In this document: positions 45,386-56,655 of the stretch, one piece after another
Position numbering within the stretch: the first letter of the stretch is position 1
How the letters are laid out: each line of letters starts with the position of its first letter
Assembly: GCA_036583965.1 (NCBI GenBank)
Contig: JAZBQD010000030.1
Coordinates: 112,869,889-112,933,888, forward strand
DNA from: Prunella strophiata
Taxonomy: Eukaryota; Chordata; Aves; Passeriformes; Prunellidae
Direction of reading: 5' to 3'
Length of the DNA stretch: 64,000 bases
Made by a program: the position numbers and the translations under genes
Notes under the pieces: model-generated
Seen by the model: the letters and a program-made list of their open reading frames with translations, nothing else
The model's database searches: none
Told to the model about the DNA's origin: nothing

Positions 45386-48300
45386 GCAGACATTAATCAC
45401 CAAAATATCTCCTCAGTCTGAAGTGAGGAGGTGACAGAGCCCTGGGGTTCAGGCAGAGCAGCCCCTGCCCCGAGGCTGCTCAGGCTGTTCAGGGAGGAGA
45501 ATCCCACGTGGGGGACTGGGGGCACAGAGGGAGGATGCTCCTGTGACAGCTCCCTCCACACCTGCTCCTTTGGGAGCGTGGGAGTGTGAAGAGAGGCAGG
45601 GGAGAGGTGAGGGATAAAGTTAGAGGGAGAGAAAAGGAAAGGGAGACTGTTTTAGGAAAGGTGATGGGCTGGGTAAGACAAGAGAGAAGGAAATGAGGAG
45701 GTTGAAGGTGGGGGAGAGGAGAACAGGAGGGGAGGGATGGGAGCAAACCCTTGGCAGGGCAGGAGGAGCACAATAACTCCAGGATTTCAGAGAGAGGTGG
45801 CCTCACACCCCTGTCTTACCCATTTAACACGTATTTAATCAGCTCAACTCCATCCTTAATGAGCTGAGCACTTCCCCCAGTGATTCCTTTGCTTATTCCT
45901 GGATATCTCCCCTGTGGAGGTGCTGGTTTCCCTCTCTTGGTGCCCAAAAACCCTACTTAGACCCTGCATCCAAATTTCCAGTGGGCTGAACTTAGGGACA
46001 CAAACCCCAAGGCCATGTCCAAATATCCAGACTTGCACCATTTCTGCTGCAGATCCTATTATTGCTTTCTTTAGCTCTGAAAAGTTAATGGTGAAGATAA
46101 ACCAAAAGCTGCTTTACCTCAGCATTTCTCTTTTTTTATTACTTTTTCAGTTTGGCCTAAAAAGATCTGCGCAAGCAACCAAAAATTCAATTTTCTCTCA
46201 GGGAGTAGTAAATGGGAGGTATTTTCAGGTATTTTTCAGTAGGACAGGGAGGTATTATCATTATTAGCATTTTTGCATTCATCTGACACATTACTTGTTC
46301 TTTTCCAACGTCTCATAGCTTTTGAAGATCTTCTTTTTTTGGTGTTTTTTTTGGGGTTTTTTTTTTGGGTTTTTTTTTTTTTTTTGAGATAGATTTAACA
46401 ACAAAAGGCTGCTAAAATTGGAAACTGTGTGAGACACTTTGGTATTATTCAATCGGAGCCAAACCTGACACTGCAGACAGTTCTTGTTTAAGAATTTTCA
46501 TTGAGGGAACATGATCACAGCACAAAACAAAGAAAAATGTCAGCTCCCCTTGTTCTGTGTTCATCATTTAAGTCTCACAAGGTACCCAAGGAAATAGGTT
46601 CAGGTTTGAGATGTTTGATCTGCTCTGTGCAGTTATGAGTTATTTTTATAATGTATCAAGGCAAGTAATAAACAAAACACCCTTTATTAGATCATTATTC
46701 TCTTAAATAGTTTAAATAATGGTTTCTAGATTAGTTCAGGCAATGCTTCTACTTATATTTTTCATCAGAAATCCTCAGTCTGTAAATATTCTTAAAGTGA
46801 TTCTTATTGAAATCTGGAATTTAATGCTACAAGAATACAAGCAACCAGTTGAGATTTTCCCTTTGGGGGACACAGAAGCAATGAGCCCATAAAAAACCCT
46901 ACATATGCATTATTAACAGCTGAAAAGATTGGATAAGCATTTTTAAGTCTCTTTTCTATAGAGAATCTCCTCTTTTGGGTTTCTACCAATTCTTTTTTTT
47001 TTTTTTTTTTAAACAGGGTAGCTGCTGTTATCTCAAGGTAACTTACATTTCTCCTATTGCAATTCAGAATATATTCATGATTTATGCCCTAAAAAGAAAA
47101 ACAGCAGTTTCTTAAGAGTTTGATCCAAAGGTCTCTGCATTGGTAAGAACATTTCCACTGAAAATAGAGCTTTTCACCATGCATTAACTGCACACAGCCA
47201 CCCCACCTGCAGCCTGCAGATTTCCATGGCAGAGCACACATAAGATTATCCACTCTGCCTTGAAGACCTTTTGCTGAGATGTAATTTATGCTGGTTTGTC
47301 CAAGCCTAAATAAAAAGCTTTCAAACCTTCTCAGTGTAGCATCCCTGCCTCACTTTGTTGCCAGGATATTCTCCTTGATTTCCAGGGAGAACTTACACTT
47401 GCCTAATTTCACAGTGCAGGCAGGAAATGCTGGCTGTAAGACTGAAATCCTCCACTGCAATTACCTGCATCCATAATTTGTCAGAACATCCAAGCTGAGC
47501 TTCTCAAAAGCAGGCAGAACACTCAGCTTGTTGGCTGGAAAACACAGGAGTAGGAAACTCTCATGGTGTTCAGTCAGCCCAGCTCATTGTCTTGGAATAG
47601 ATGTATTTTTACTGGAATCTGAGGGAATCAAATAAATCTTTTCACTCCCTGTGGGATCTTTGTAGTGGGAGAGGAAAATTCAGCTGTTGGAGTTCACCCT
47701 CAAGAGCAAAGGAACTAAGAAAATGTAACTGCCTTTAATCATGTAATCACACCACAACATTGCTGTGCTCCCACTTTGGTTCTGTAGATACCCAAATTTA
47801 TTTATTTTATTACCCTAAGCCAGAATTGTTGCTAAAATAAATCTGCATCTCCTGACACTGTCACCCCTGTAAGTTAAAGATACTCAAATTCCTGCAGCTC
47901 TGAGGTTTCAATGCCAAAGGCAGGGTTTTATAATAAGTTTTCAGTTTCATGTTCTCTGCAATAGAATTTTATAGTCTAAAATTGTGAAGTTCTTCAGGTT
48001 AAGTAAAACTGAAAACCTGAGACTTGCTACAGCTTAGATCTTACTTCAAATGTCAAAACCATAAAGTCTGTCTCTCTCTCTCTCGTTCTTTTTTTTCATA
48101 GATATGAATATTCTCTCTCCTGCAAATGCTCATTTTTCTTCTCCTTATCTTGTTCAAATTTTATTTTATTTATTTATGGCCTGGTAGATGCAAGAGCATT
48201 AGTAACTGTTCCTGTTTACTGCACAGCAGATAGTAACATTTATCTGCTGATTCTGCTTCTAAAAGGATTTCCTACACTCAGAACCACCACACACCATCCC

Positions 48301-49929
48301 CACTGTTTAATATGTGAATATTTGGTCCTCCTACTTAGAGAATGACACTGCATTTGCAATGGGTTTAACCCACAATTCTGTGAGCTTTGTCCCTTGAGTC
48401 TGAGGGGACCTGACAAGCTCCTCTAGAACTGCTGCTTGATTTTCTGCTTGGAAAAAACCCGAGATTTTTCCATCCATATTTCACACACCAAGTGTGAATG
48501 ATGAGTAAGTTCACCAAAAAATTATGAGAAATGTAAAAAAAAAAAAAAAAAAAAACCTCAATTCTAGAACCCAGGGAAATAAATTCAGTTCCTCCTGCTG
48601 CTAATGCAAATTTCCTCCATGTAAGACATCTTAGAGCTCCTGAGAGTGTTTTATGAGGTCTGAACACATTAATGAGCCCAACTCACCCCTGCTGCTCCAT
48701 AACCCTGCTGAACCCAGCTCAGGCACTCCCTCCTTGAACTCTGCTCACTCCATCTATTCAAATATTGTATTTTAAGCTCATTCCAGCTGGTGCAAATTGA
48801 AATCACCTCTTGTGCCAAGCACAGGATATTCCTTTAAAACCCATTCTGAGCCATTCAAGTGCTGGGATCACTGCAAGGGAGTGCAGATTAGTGCTCAGCT
48901 TTGAGGCTGAGGATGAAGCCAATTTGCTGGAGATCACACAGTTCTGGGTCCTGCACAAAATTGTCTTTATAGGCCCTGCCCCAACACTTAATCCTGAAAA
49001 ACCAGGAAAAAAAAAAAAAAAAAAAAAAAAAGGCAGTTGAGACCAACCTCCTTTCTTAGGACAGGCAAGAGAGAAAAGGTCAAATAAACAAGATATGCAT
49101 TATTTTTATTTTGGGATGGGGAGGCAGGAAAAGCAACTCCCACAGGCTTAGGCAGGCCTTGCATGAAACTTGAATTCTAGTAATAGTAAAATAATGCAAT
49201 AACACAGAGTATCTCATTGTTCAAAGCCCTAAAGATGGGCTATTAAGCTATTTTTTTTCCTTTGTTGGATATGTTTGCAGATAGAAATGGAAGTTCCTAC
49301 GGCGTTTTTCCAAAGGAAGAGCTCCAGCTCCTTCCAACAATCCCTCTCCACCTAAAATAAGCCCTGCTTTTGAGAGCTGAGTGTAGGCTATTGCTGGAAT
49401 GAATAGCACATAATGAGAGCTGCATTTGCCTACACACCATCACCCAAGAACCTGTGTCTAATTCATTGCTGCAAAGCATTTGGAGATGTCACGAGGAGGA
49501 AAGACACTCCATAAAATTAAATTCTATTATTCTCCCTTAATAATGTTTCCAACATGAAACCGTTTTCGTGTAGTTGGAAAAGTAATTGAAGATATCCCAA
49601 GATAGATTACTCCCAGCTAAAATTTCCAAAAAGGTTCTTCTTTGCTTCTTGCTCATTGAATTTGTACTTGGTGATGGAGGAGCTATTGCCTTCAAGGATG
49701 TGTCAATTAAATTACCAGGGATTTGCTGCTTCAAAAGTAAGAAAGCTTCATAAGATGATGTGTAATGGATATTATGGATGTGGGCTCTGATCCACAGCTG
49801 ATGAAATACTGTCAGAAATTTGAGCCAAAGTTCTGGATTACCCCAGCAGATTCCTGGGGTGTTGGTGAACCTCTGCACCTGTGAGCTGACAGAAGTACAA
49901 GAGATGTTTTAGCCATGCAGGAAACAAAA
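45386..49929. other. Non-coding stretch, 4.5 kb
   Basis: 45590-45740 is purine-rich on the plus strand. Around 46330-46386 and 46990-47013 are T-rich tracts, the first broken by G pairs and triplets. (TC)n lies near 48068-48085, and A runs near 48536-48556 and 49010-49031. A 113-codon minus-strand open frame at 49537-49878 matches nothing I recognise. No splice-framed exon is evident. Confidence 0.5.
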
Positions 49930-50940
49930 AAAAAAACCTTCCCTGAAGGCTGTGGAGCCCTTCTGAGGGACTGTGACAGGCTGGGGAGATGGGCAGAGAA
50001 GAACTGTCTGAAACTCAGCCAGGGCAAAGTCAGGGTCCTGCAGCTGGGAATAAATAACTCCAGGCACCAGCACAGGCTGGGGGAGACCTGCTGGAGAAGG
50101 ATGTGGGAGTCCTGAGGGACACTGAGCTGTCCCTGGGCCAGCAGAGGATCCTGAGGAGCATTGGGGTGGGCATTGCCAGCAGGGCAGGGGTGATGCTGCC
50201 CCTGTGCCAGCCCTGGGGGCACCTCTGGGTGCTGTGCCCAGCTCTGGGTGCTCAGCACAGCAGGGGACAGGAGCTCCTGGAGCTGAGCAAGGGGCCTGGA
50301 GCAGCTCCGTGCCCAGGAGAGGCTGAGGGAGCTGGGGCTGCTCAGCCTGGAGAGGAGCCCCAGGGACAGGGGCCTCAGCCCTGGGGGTCCCTGGTGTCCC
50401 TGGCTGTCCCTGTGTCCCCCTGTGTGTCCCTGGCTGTCCCTGTGTCCCCCTGTGTGTCCCTGTGTCCCCCAGTCTGTCCCTGGCTGTCCCTGTGTGTCCC
50501 TGTGTCCCTGTGTGTCCCTGTCTGTCCCTGTCTGTCCCTGTGTCCCCCTGTCTGTCCCTGTGTCCCCCTGTCTGTCCCTGTCTGTCCCTGTGTCCCCCAG
50601 TCTGTCCCTGTGTCCCCCAGTCTGTCCCTGTGCTCAGGAGGTCAGAGCAGCCCCAGGCTCTGCCCCAGGCCCAGCAATGGCCCCAGAGCCACGGGCAGGG
50701 CTGAGCCCAGCAATTCCCCTGCACAGGAGGCACAACTTCTGCCCTGGGCAGTGCCCAGCCCTGAGCAGAGCCCAGAGAGGCTCTGGGGTCTCCTCCCTGG
50801 GATATTCCAGAGCCACCTGGACCCAGCCCTGTGCCCTGTGCTCTGGGCTGGCCCTGCTGGAGCAGGGAGGTGCCACCAGTGACCCTCTGTGGTCCCTGCC
50901 AGCCTGACCCATCCTGTGGCCCTGTGAAAATAAAGATAAT
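49930..50940 (+). mobile_element. CR1 LINE, ORF2 end and 3' UTR, with internal minisatellite
   Basis: 'cagccagggcaaagtcaggg' and 'tcctgcagctgggaataaat', 'ggagaaggatgtgggagtcc', 'ctgtgcccagctctgggtgc' and 'gctgctcagcctggagagga' follow the end of CR1 ORF2 in order. After the minisatellite come 'gagccacctggacccagccc', 'gctggagcagggaggtgcca' and a distinct terminus 'cctgtgaaaataaagataat'. It belongs to a different CR1 subfamily from most other copies here. Reading frames are broken, so no functional ORF2. Confidence 0.88.
50386..50636. repeat. TGTCCCTG-type minisatellite inside CR1
   Basis: About thirty imperfect 8-10 bp units (tgtccctg, tgtcccctg, tgtccccag) fill the middle of the CR1 3' UTR. 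Minus-strand translation gives Gly/Asp/Thr/Gln-rich repeats, and plus-strand gives Cys/Pro/Val/Ser repeats. Neither is a likely protein. Confidence 0.92.
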
Positions 50941-53497
50941 GATCTCATTAATCAGTGCCAGCTGAAGCCAACAGCCACTGGAGAGGGAGTTTCAGGATGT
51001 GCCCTTGTCCTTCCATTAGAAAAATCACAAGGAGTTCATCCACTGTCTTGTCCAAGAATATTCCATTACGAGACAAGTGACCTGGGAGCTCAATGTTTTG
51101 ATTCCCATCTGGAATTTGATTCAATCTTCTCCTGCCTGACATTGAAAATGTTATTTTTGTGCTGCCTGGTTGGCACTCCTGACGTCTTCTTGTACCCCTG
51201 TGACAGAAGCATGGCAGACTCTGCAGCACAGGCTGTCAGACAAGGAGAGTTTTATCCAAAAAGTGCCTGATTTCCTTTGGCTGAGAAGAGAAAGAGTGAC
51301 ATGAAGGCCACACTGTCTGTGTGCCCCTTTAAACCCATAAATGTTGCAACAGCATGAGAATAATTTGAGATTAAATTCAGTGCAAGGCAGGACATCACAG
51401 CCTCAGATATTGTAGGAGTGGGCAACCATTCTTTTGTCTGAAGGAAGTTGATAGAAAGGAAATCACTTAAAAAAAAGAAAAAAAACAAAACAACTCGATT
51501 ACAAACGAGTTTGCATCTTCTTTCTTACACCCTCAGCTAAATGAAAAACCTCACAAACAATGCAAAAAGTACAAAGCAGCATTTTAAATGGCCCTTTTTG
51601 CTAGTTGAAGTTATCATGCTTCTCTTAATTTAAATTTCACACATCCCTCCTTGCACCACAACATTGCCTATTGCTTTGGAAAGTTCACATCATTTCAAGT
51701 ATGAAAAGCAGAATTTGCTGCTTTTTAGGCACCCAGAAGTCAGTAACCATGTGAGACATCCACACACAACAGGAGCAGGGTCTGGCTCTGCTGCTCCTCT
51801 GAGTTTGTGGAAGATTTGGGTTCTTCACCTCAGAGCAAGCACTGGGGCAGCAGCAGCCCATGGATTCAAAATTCCCTGCAGAAATCACTCCATGCTGACT
51901 GCAGAGCTATGAAAAACCTGAAACATGAGCATCACTGTGGTAGGAGGGATAAAAAATGAGTCCTGCTTTTCTTGATGTGTTTTCTGAGGTGGCAATTCTT
52001 GTTTACTCAGCAATCTCCAGAGGAAATACAACCACAGTCAGCCCTTGAAGGCAACTCCTGTCCTGAAATGAAACACGGTGTTGTTTGCTCTTTTTTTTTT
52101 ATCTTGTTCCATTTTGTTGTTTGCTTTTTTTGTTGTTTTGTTTTGTGGTTTGGATTTTGGGGGTTTTTTTGAAGGCAGCAAATCTCACTCTGCTGTCAGC
52201 CTGTGTTCAAACTCACATCTGCTAAAATCAGGAACAAAAGTATGTTTTAATGTTTGATTCTCCCTCAAGTTAATCTGCTAGAACTCATTCTGTCAGAGAG
52301 AGTGGAATTCCTTCTTTATCTGCCATCAAAAAACAAATTTCTTAGAGGTGTTCTAGCTCCCTTAAAATATTCCATTTTGAAGAAACAGATGAGTGGAAAA
52401 ATTTTCCTAATTTCCAGACCTTCATGGGTGTATGTGTGCACATCCTAGTGATCATTAGGAAAAAGGGAAAAGGACAAAATTTTATATCATAATTTCATAG
52501 AGTCTGAAGTTCATTGATAACAGTACTAAAGGTTAATTTTTCCAGTAAAAAAAATCTGGAAATTAGATGTAATTAAAAAAAAATTAATATTCAGAAATTA
52601 CATGCATACAAACATACTTTTATCTACTAAAGAAGGAAGACCAGAACTTCAGTAGTCCTGGGCATTTCTTTTAAGAAAAGTCAAATACACTCAAAAACTT
52701 ACAAATTTGTCCTTAGATACTATATTTAATACCTTTACTTTAAAATGAAATGCCATTCAAGTCTCCTTTGTCATGAGACTTCATCATTAGTAAAATGTAT
52801 TTAATAATAAGCAAGAGCAAAGTAATAATATTTAATATCAATTTGCTATTAGTGTAATAAATCCAGCCCTCCATCTGCAGGGCTCAAATTGATCTTTCCC
52901 AACTGTTCACTCCAGATAAAGTCTGAGTTCTGTTGCAAAAGGAGCTGTTTTAAGGTCACATTATAAATCACCACGGACACAAATTCCTGATGGTTTTCAG
53001 AGTCCTGTGCTTTCCTTTGATGATTAATGCCATGCAAAAAAAAACTTTCATAGAGGACCTTTTTTTAAAAAAAATATTACACTCTTGTGCTACTTCTTTC
53101 TTCCTTCCTTCCTTCCTTTTTTTTTTTTTTTTTTTTTTTGCTTTCATAGCAAAGCATGAATCTGAAGCTGGATTCTCTATTATCAGCATAGCTTAGGGCA
53201 TTGTCCTCACTCAGATCCAGGACATAACCTTAAACCTTTCTTTTCATATAAAATGCTCTCAGGGGTGTATGAATGCAGTTCTGAAGCATTATCTGCTTGC
53301 TTCATGAATGCCATTAGTTCCTATTACTGTGACATTTCAGCCTTTTTCCTTTTTTTTTCAGTACAAGTCCAACTTTGTGAAGTGCAAGTAGGGGCTTGTT
53401 TGGTATAGAAAATATTTCTTTAGGTTTTGGTACCAGATAAAAGCCAGGAGTGGGATAAGGTGTTTATAAGAGAGGAGAGGCTGTGAGAGGAACCTGA
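50941..53497. other. AT-rich non-coding stretch
   Basis: T/G-rich tract near 52090-52170, TTCC units followed by a T run near 53099-53140. No gene recognised. Confidence 0.5.
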
Positions 53498-53650
53498 GGA
53501 GCTGGGAAGGGAATGGAGAATCCCTGAGGGAGCTGGGAAGGGAATGGAGAACCTGAGGGAGCTGGGAAGGGAATGGAGAATCCCTGAGGGAGCTGGGAAG
53601 GGAATGGAGAATCCCTGAGGGAGCTGGGAAGGGGCTGGAGAATCCCTGAG
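53498..53650 (+). repeat. 31-bp tandem repeat, about 5 units
   Basis: Unit 'gagctgggaaggga' plus 'atggagaatccctgagg' repeats five times, with one unit lacking three bases and the last changed to 'ggggctggag'. Flanking sequence is not clearly CR1 here, unlike at the two other loci with the same unit. Confidence 0.92.
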
Positions 53651-53814
53651 AATTCCTGCTCCTCTGCAATTAGGAAATGATCCTGCCCTTGAGCAGCCTG
53701 GCACCTCTGCAGCAGGGTCTGCTCATGTCACACCCAAAGGGCCTCAGAAAACCACATTGTCCTGCCAAACAACACCTGGCAGGGACAATTTGTGTGCAAA
53801 TGGAACACAAACCC

Positions 53815-54232
53815 TGTGAGGAAGCACTGAGGGAGCTGGGGGTGCTCAGCCTGGAGAAAAGGAGACTCAGGGGTGCCCTCAGCTCTGCACAGCTCCTGAA
53901 AGGTGCCTGGGCTCAGCTGGGACTGGGCTCTTTCTCCAGGCAGCACTGACACAACCAGAGCACACAGCCTCAAGCTGCACCAAGGGAAATACAGGCTGGA
54001 TAGCAGGAAAAAGTTTTTTACAGAAAGGGAGATAAAGTTGTGGAATGGCTGCCCAGGGAGGTGGTGGAGTCCCCATCCCTGGGTGTGTTTAACAAAGCCT
54101 GGATGTGGCACTGGCTGCCAGGGTTTAGTTGAGCTGTTGGGGCTGGGTTGGACTCGATGGTCTTGAAGGTCTCTTCCAACCCAGTCATTGTGGGAATTCT
54201 GTGAATTCTTTGAATTCTGTGAATTCTCAGCC
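53815..54232 (+). mobile_element. CR1 LINE 3' end with AATTCTGTG terminal units
   Basis: 'ctcagcctggagaaaaggag', 'gcctcaagctgcaccaaggg', 'gctgcccagggaggtggtgg', 'actcgatggtcttgaaggtc' and 'tcttccaacccagtcatt' followed by 'aattctgtgaattctttg' repeats. A nearly exact inverted copy is nested at 39846-40300. Confidence 0.94.
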
Positions 54233-56404
54233 TGTGCCTTTCCCCAGTGCTGTTTTTAGCACAGACCCAGTCAAAGAGAGATGTCACCACGCTGACTCCT
54301 GTCCCCAGCCACTGCAGCAGCTACTGAAGGTCACCCTGCTCAAAAACCTGCACCTTGTCCCAGAGCTGAGATAAGGAGCTTCTGTTTGAGGATACTGCCC
54401 TATAAAATCATATTTTTGTGGAAATTCTCTCCCTTACTGAGGTTTTTTTGAGGAAAAAAAGAGCTGAGATCTGCTCAGCCATGGCCCAGGAGAGCCACTG
54501 TCACAGCCTTGGCACAGGTGGAGGGGTGGGGAGGTGGGGCTCAGTCACCAGAGGGATCAGAGGGGTCACAACAGCCCCACCACATCCTCTCAAAACCTCT
54601 TTGCTGGAGTTTCAAGGGCTTTGCAGTTTTCATTCAGCCCAAACTTTGGGTCTGAAATCAGGAGATTGGGCCCAGCCTCCACTGCTCTGTTGAGGTTGCT
54701 TTGGGATATTGGATTTTCACCAAATTCAAGGGCTCTTGATTGACCAAGCCTCTGTCTCAGGCTACAAATATCTGAAATGAGAGAAAAAAAAATTAAATTT
54801 GGAAACAAATAATACCAGGAACAAGAGACAAAGACCAGCAGGTTTGATTGGGAGTCCCCCAAGTATCTCAGTTCATCTCGTTGTCAGCCCAGTGCCACAC
54901 CACACACTCCAGCTCCCAAATAAAATCTAATTATTTCCAAATAAGTGCTTTTTTCCTGCAGTGTAAGTGGGTTTGTGGGTTGCTCTTTTGTCAGGAAGGC
55001 CTAACACACTGGAGTATTTTAGCACAGTGAAAAACAGAGGAGAGTTTCCTCCTCCGTTATCACTTTGCTTGAATAATTTCAATTTCTCCAGCTAGATACA
55101 CACAGATAAATAAATACAAGCTTCACACTTCATAGTAGGAAAAATTGAGAAATTAAAAGAAAAGAAAAAAAGTCCACAGAGGTTCAGGCTATTTAGGAGT
55201 GAAGTTAAATCCCTAAATAAAATAGAAATATATAATGGATGAATGTCCTCCCCTCACGTTGCCACTTGCACTCAGGTGTATTTCTATTTCTATATTACAT
55301 ATATATACATTTGTTTTTCATTTTGTCTGTTCCCCCAGGAGAAGCCCCAAAGAGAAACAGAGATGGCCAAATTGACAGAGTCGATGAGTGAGTACAAATA
55401 GGAAGTTCAACCACTTTCTTTTTCCATCTGTTCCCCTCCCTCTCATAAAGCCACGAACCCAGAAGGCAGTGCTTGCATCCAGGGATCTCATTCAGCCCTG
55501 TCCTCACTCCCAAATTCATCATAAATCATTCCACTTGTAAAAAAAACCAAAAGAAAATAGGAATCCCCAGATCAAGGGCTGCTATTTTCTTCATGCACTG
55601 CTTAAATCACATCTATTTGGGCTTAAATCCAGCAAAGAACCTGCTCCATGTTTGACTTTGTGAGCCTGAGGGTTTTTTTTTTAAATAGAATGTAACTAAT
55701 TGTGGATTTAATAAGTGCCTAATTTACTTGATTCATGTGTTCCTTTACAAGCTTACAGAAGGTCACTCTAAATCCAGTGCAATTATTCAGGATTTTTGCC
55801 TGTGCCACATTCAGCCAACAGGAATTATGGCCAGAGATGTATCTGGAAAGCTTTCAGTTGGTTTCTCTGCTTTGTGAGAGGTTTGTGTTGTCTTAAATGT
55901 GTGCCCAGCAAAGAAAGAATTTGTATTTTTGCCATATTTTGGGATCTAGGTAATGGAGTAGTGGCTGTAAGCTTTTGTAGCTGAGAGACTCGGGCTGGGT
56001 AATTTATTTGTGGACAAAATCTGGAGACCATTTAGGGTGAAGTCCTGGTAGACCACTGCCTCTTACCCAAAATTTATCAGCTCCAAAGCCATGGAAGCTT
56101 AAATGAATTGACTCAAAAGGGAGATATATTTCACTCTGCTCAACCAGAGAAGAAAGAAACACAGAAACACAGATATGCACAAGTTGTTTATATCAGAAAT
56201 TTCTTTCCAGTTACTTTTTTCTGCTTCTGTACAGAAGAACTGTTCCTAGGGCAGCACTTCCCTGACTTTTCACTCTCCCAAATCCCTTTGACACCCTTTG
56301 AAATCATTCCCTGTATCTCCTTACCCATGTCATTGCAGGGCAGAGCCACCACTACAAGCTATAAAAAATTGATTTCAGTATCAGAAACAGCCAATCCCAC
56401 AAAG
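54233..56404. other. Non-coding stretch
   Basis: No gene or repeat family recognised. Short A/T runs only. Confidence 0.5.
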
Positions 56405-56460
56405 AGGTGCAGCAGGCCTGGGAGATCTTAAAGATCTTCTTGTTCCAACCCTCCTGCCAA
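56405..56460 (-). mobile_element. CR1 LINE terminal fragment, inverted
   Basis: 'gatcttaaagatcttcttgt' and 'tccaaccctcctgccaaggg' match the last bases of CR1 in reverse complement and abut a plus-strand CR1. Confidence 0.7.
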
Positions 56461-56655
56461 GGGTGGTGGGCAGGCCCTGGCACAGGGTGTCCCAGAGCAG
56501 CTGTGTCTGCCCCTGGATCCCTGGCAGTGCCCAAGGCCAGGTTGGACACTTGGGGCTGGGAGCAGCCTGGGACAGTGGAAGTTGTCCATGGTGGCATTGG
56601 CATGAGTTTTAAGGTCACTTCCAACCCAAATTATTCTGTGATTCTCTGATTTTAT
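56461..56655 (+). mobile_element. CR1 LINE 3' end
   Basis: 'gtgtcccagagcagctgtgt', 'cctggatccctggcagtgcc', 'gctgggagcagcctgggaca', 'ttttaaggtcacttccaacc' and 'attctgtgattctctgattt'. Complete 3' terminus, followed by a TA-rich run near 56668-56704. Confidence 0.92.

Noticed and set aside
49537..49878. 113-codon minus-strand open frame as a possible small gene or pseudogene
   Set aside because: Not repeat-derived as far as I can see, but there is no match to a known family and no conserved context. A chance ORF of this size is expected in 64 kb.
49909..50907. Open frames up to 274 codons across the TGTCCCTG region
   Set aside because: They arise from the CR1 3' part and its minisatellite. Repeated short motifs follow the DNA unit, and no known domain is present.
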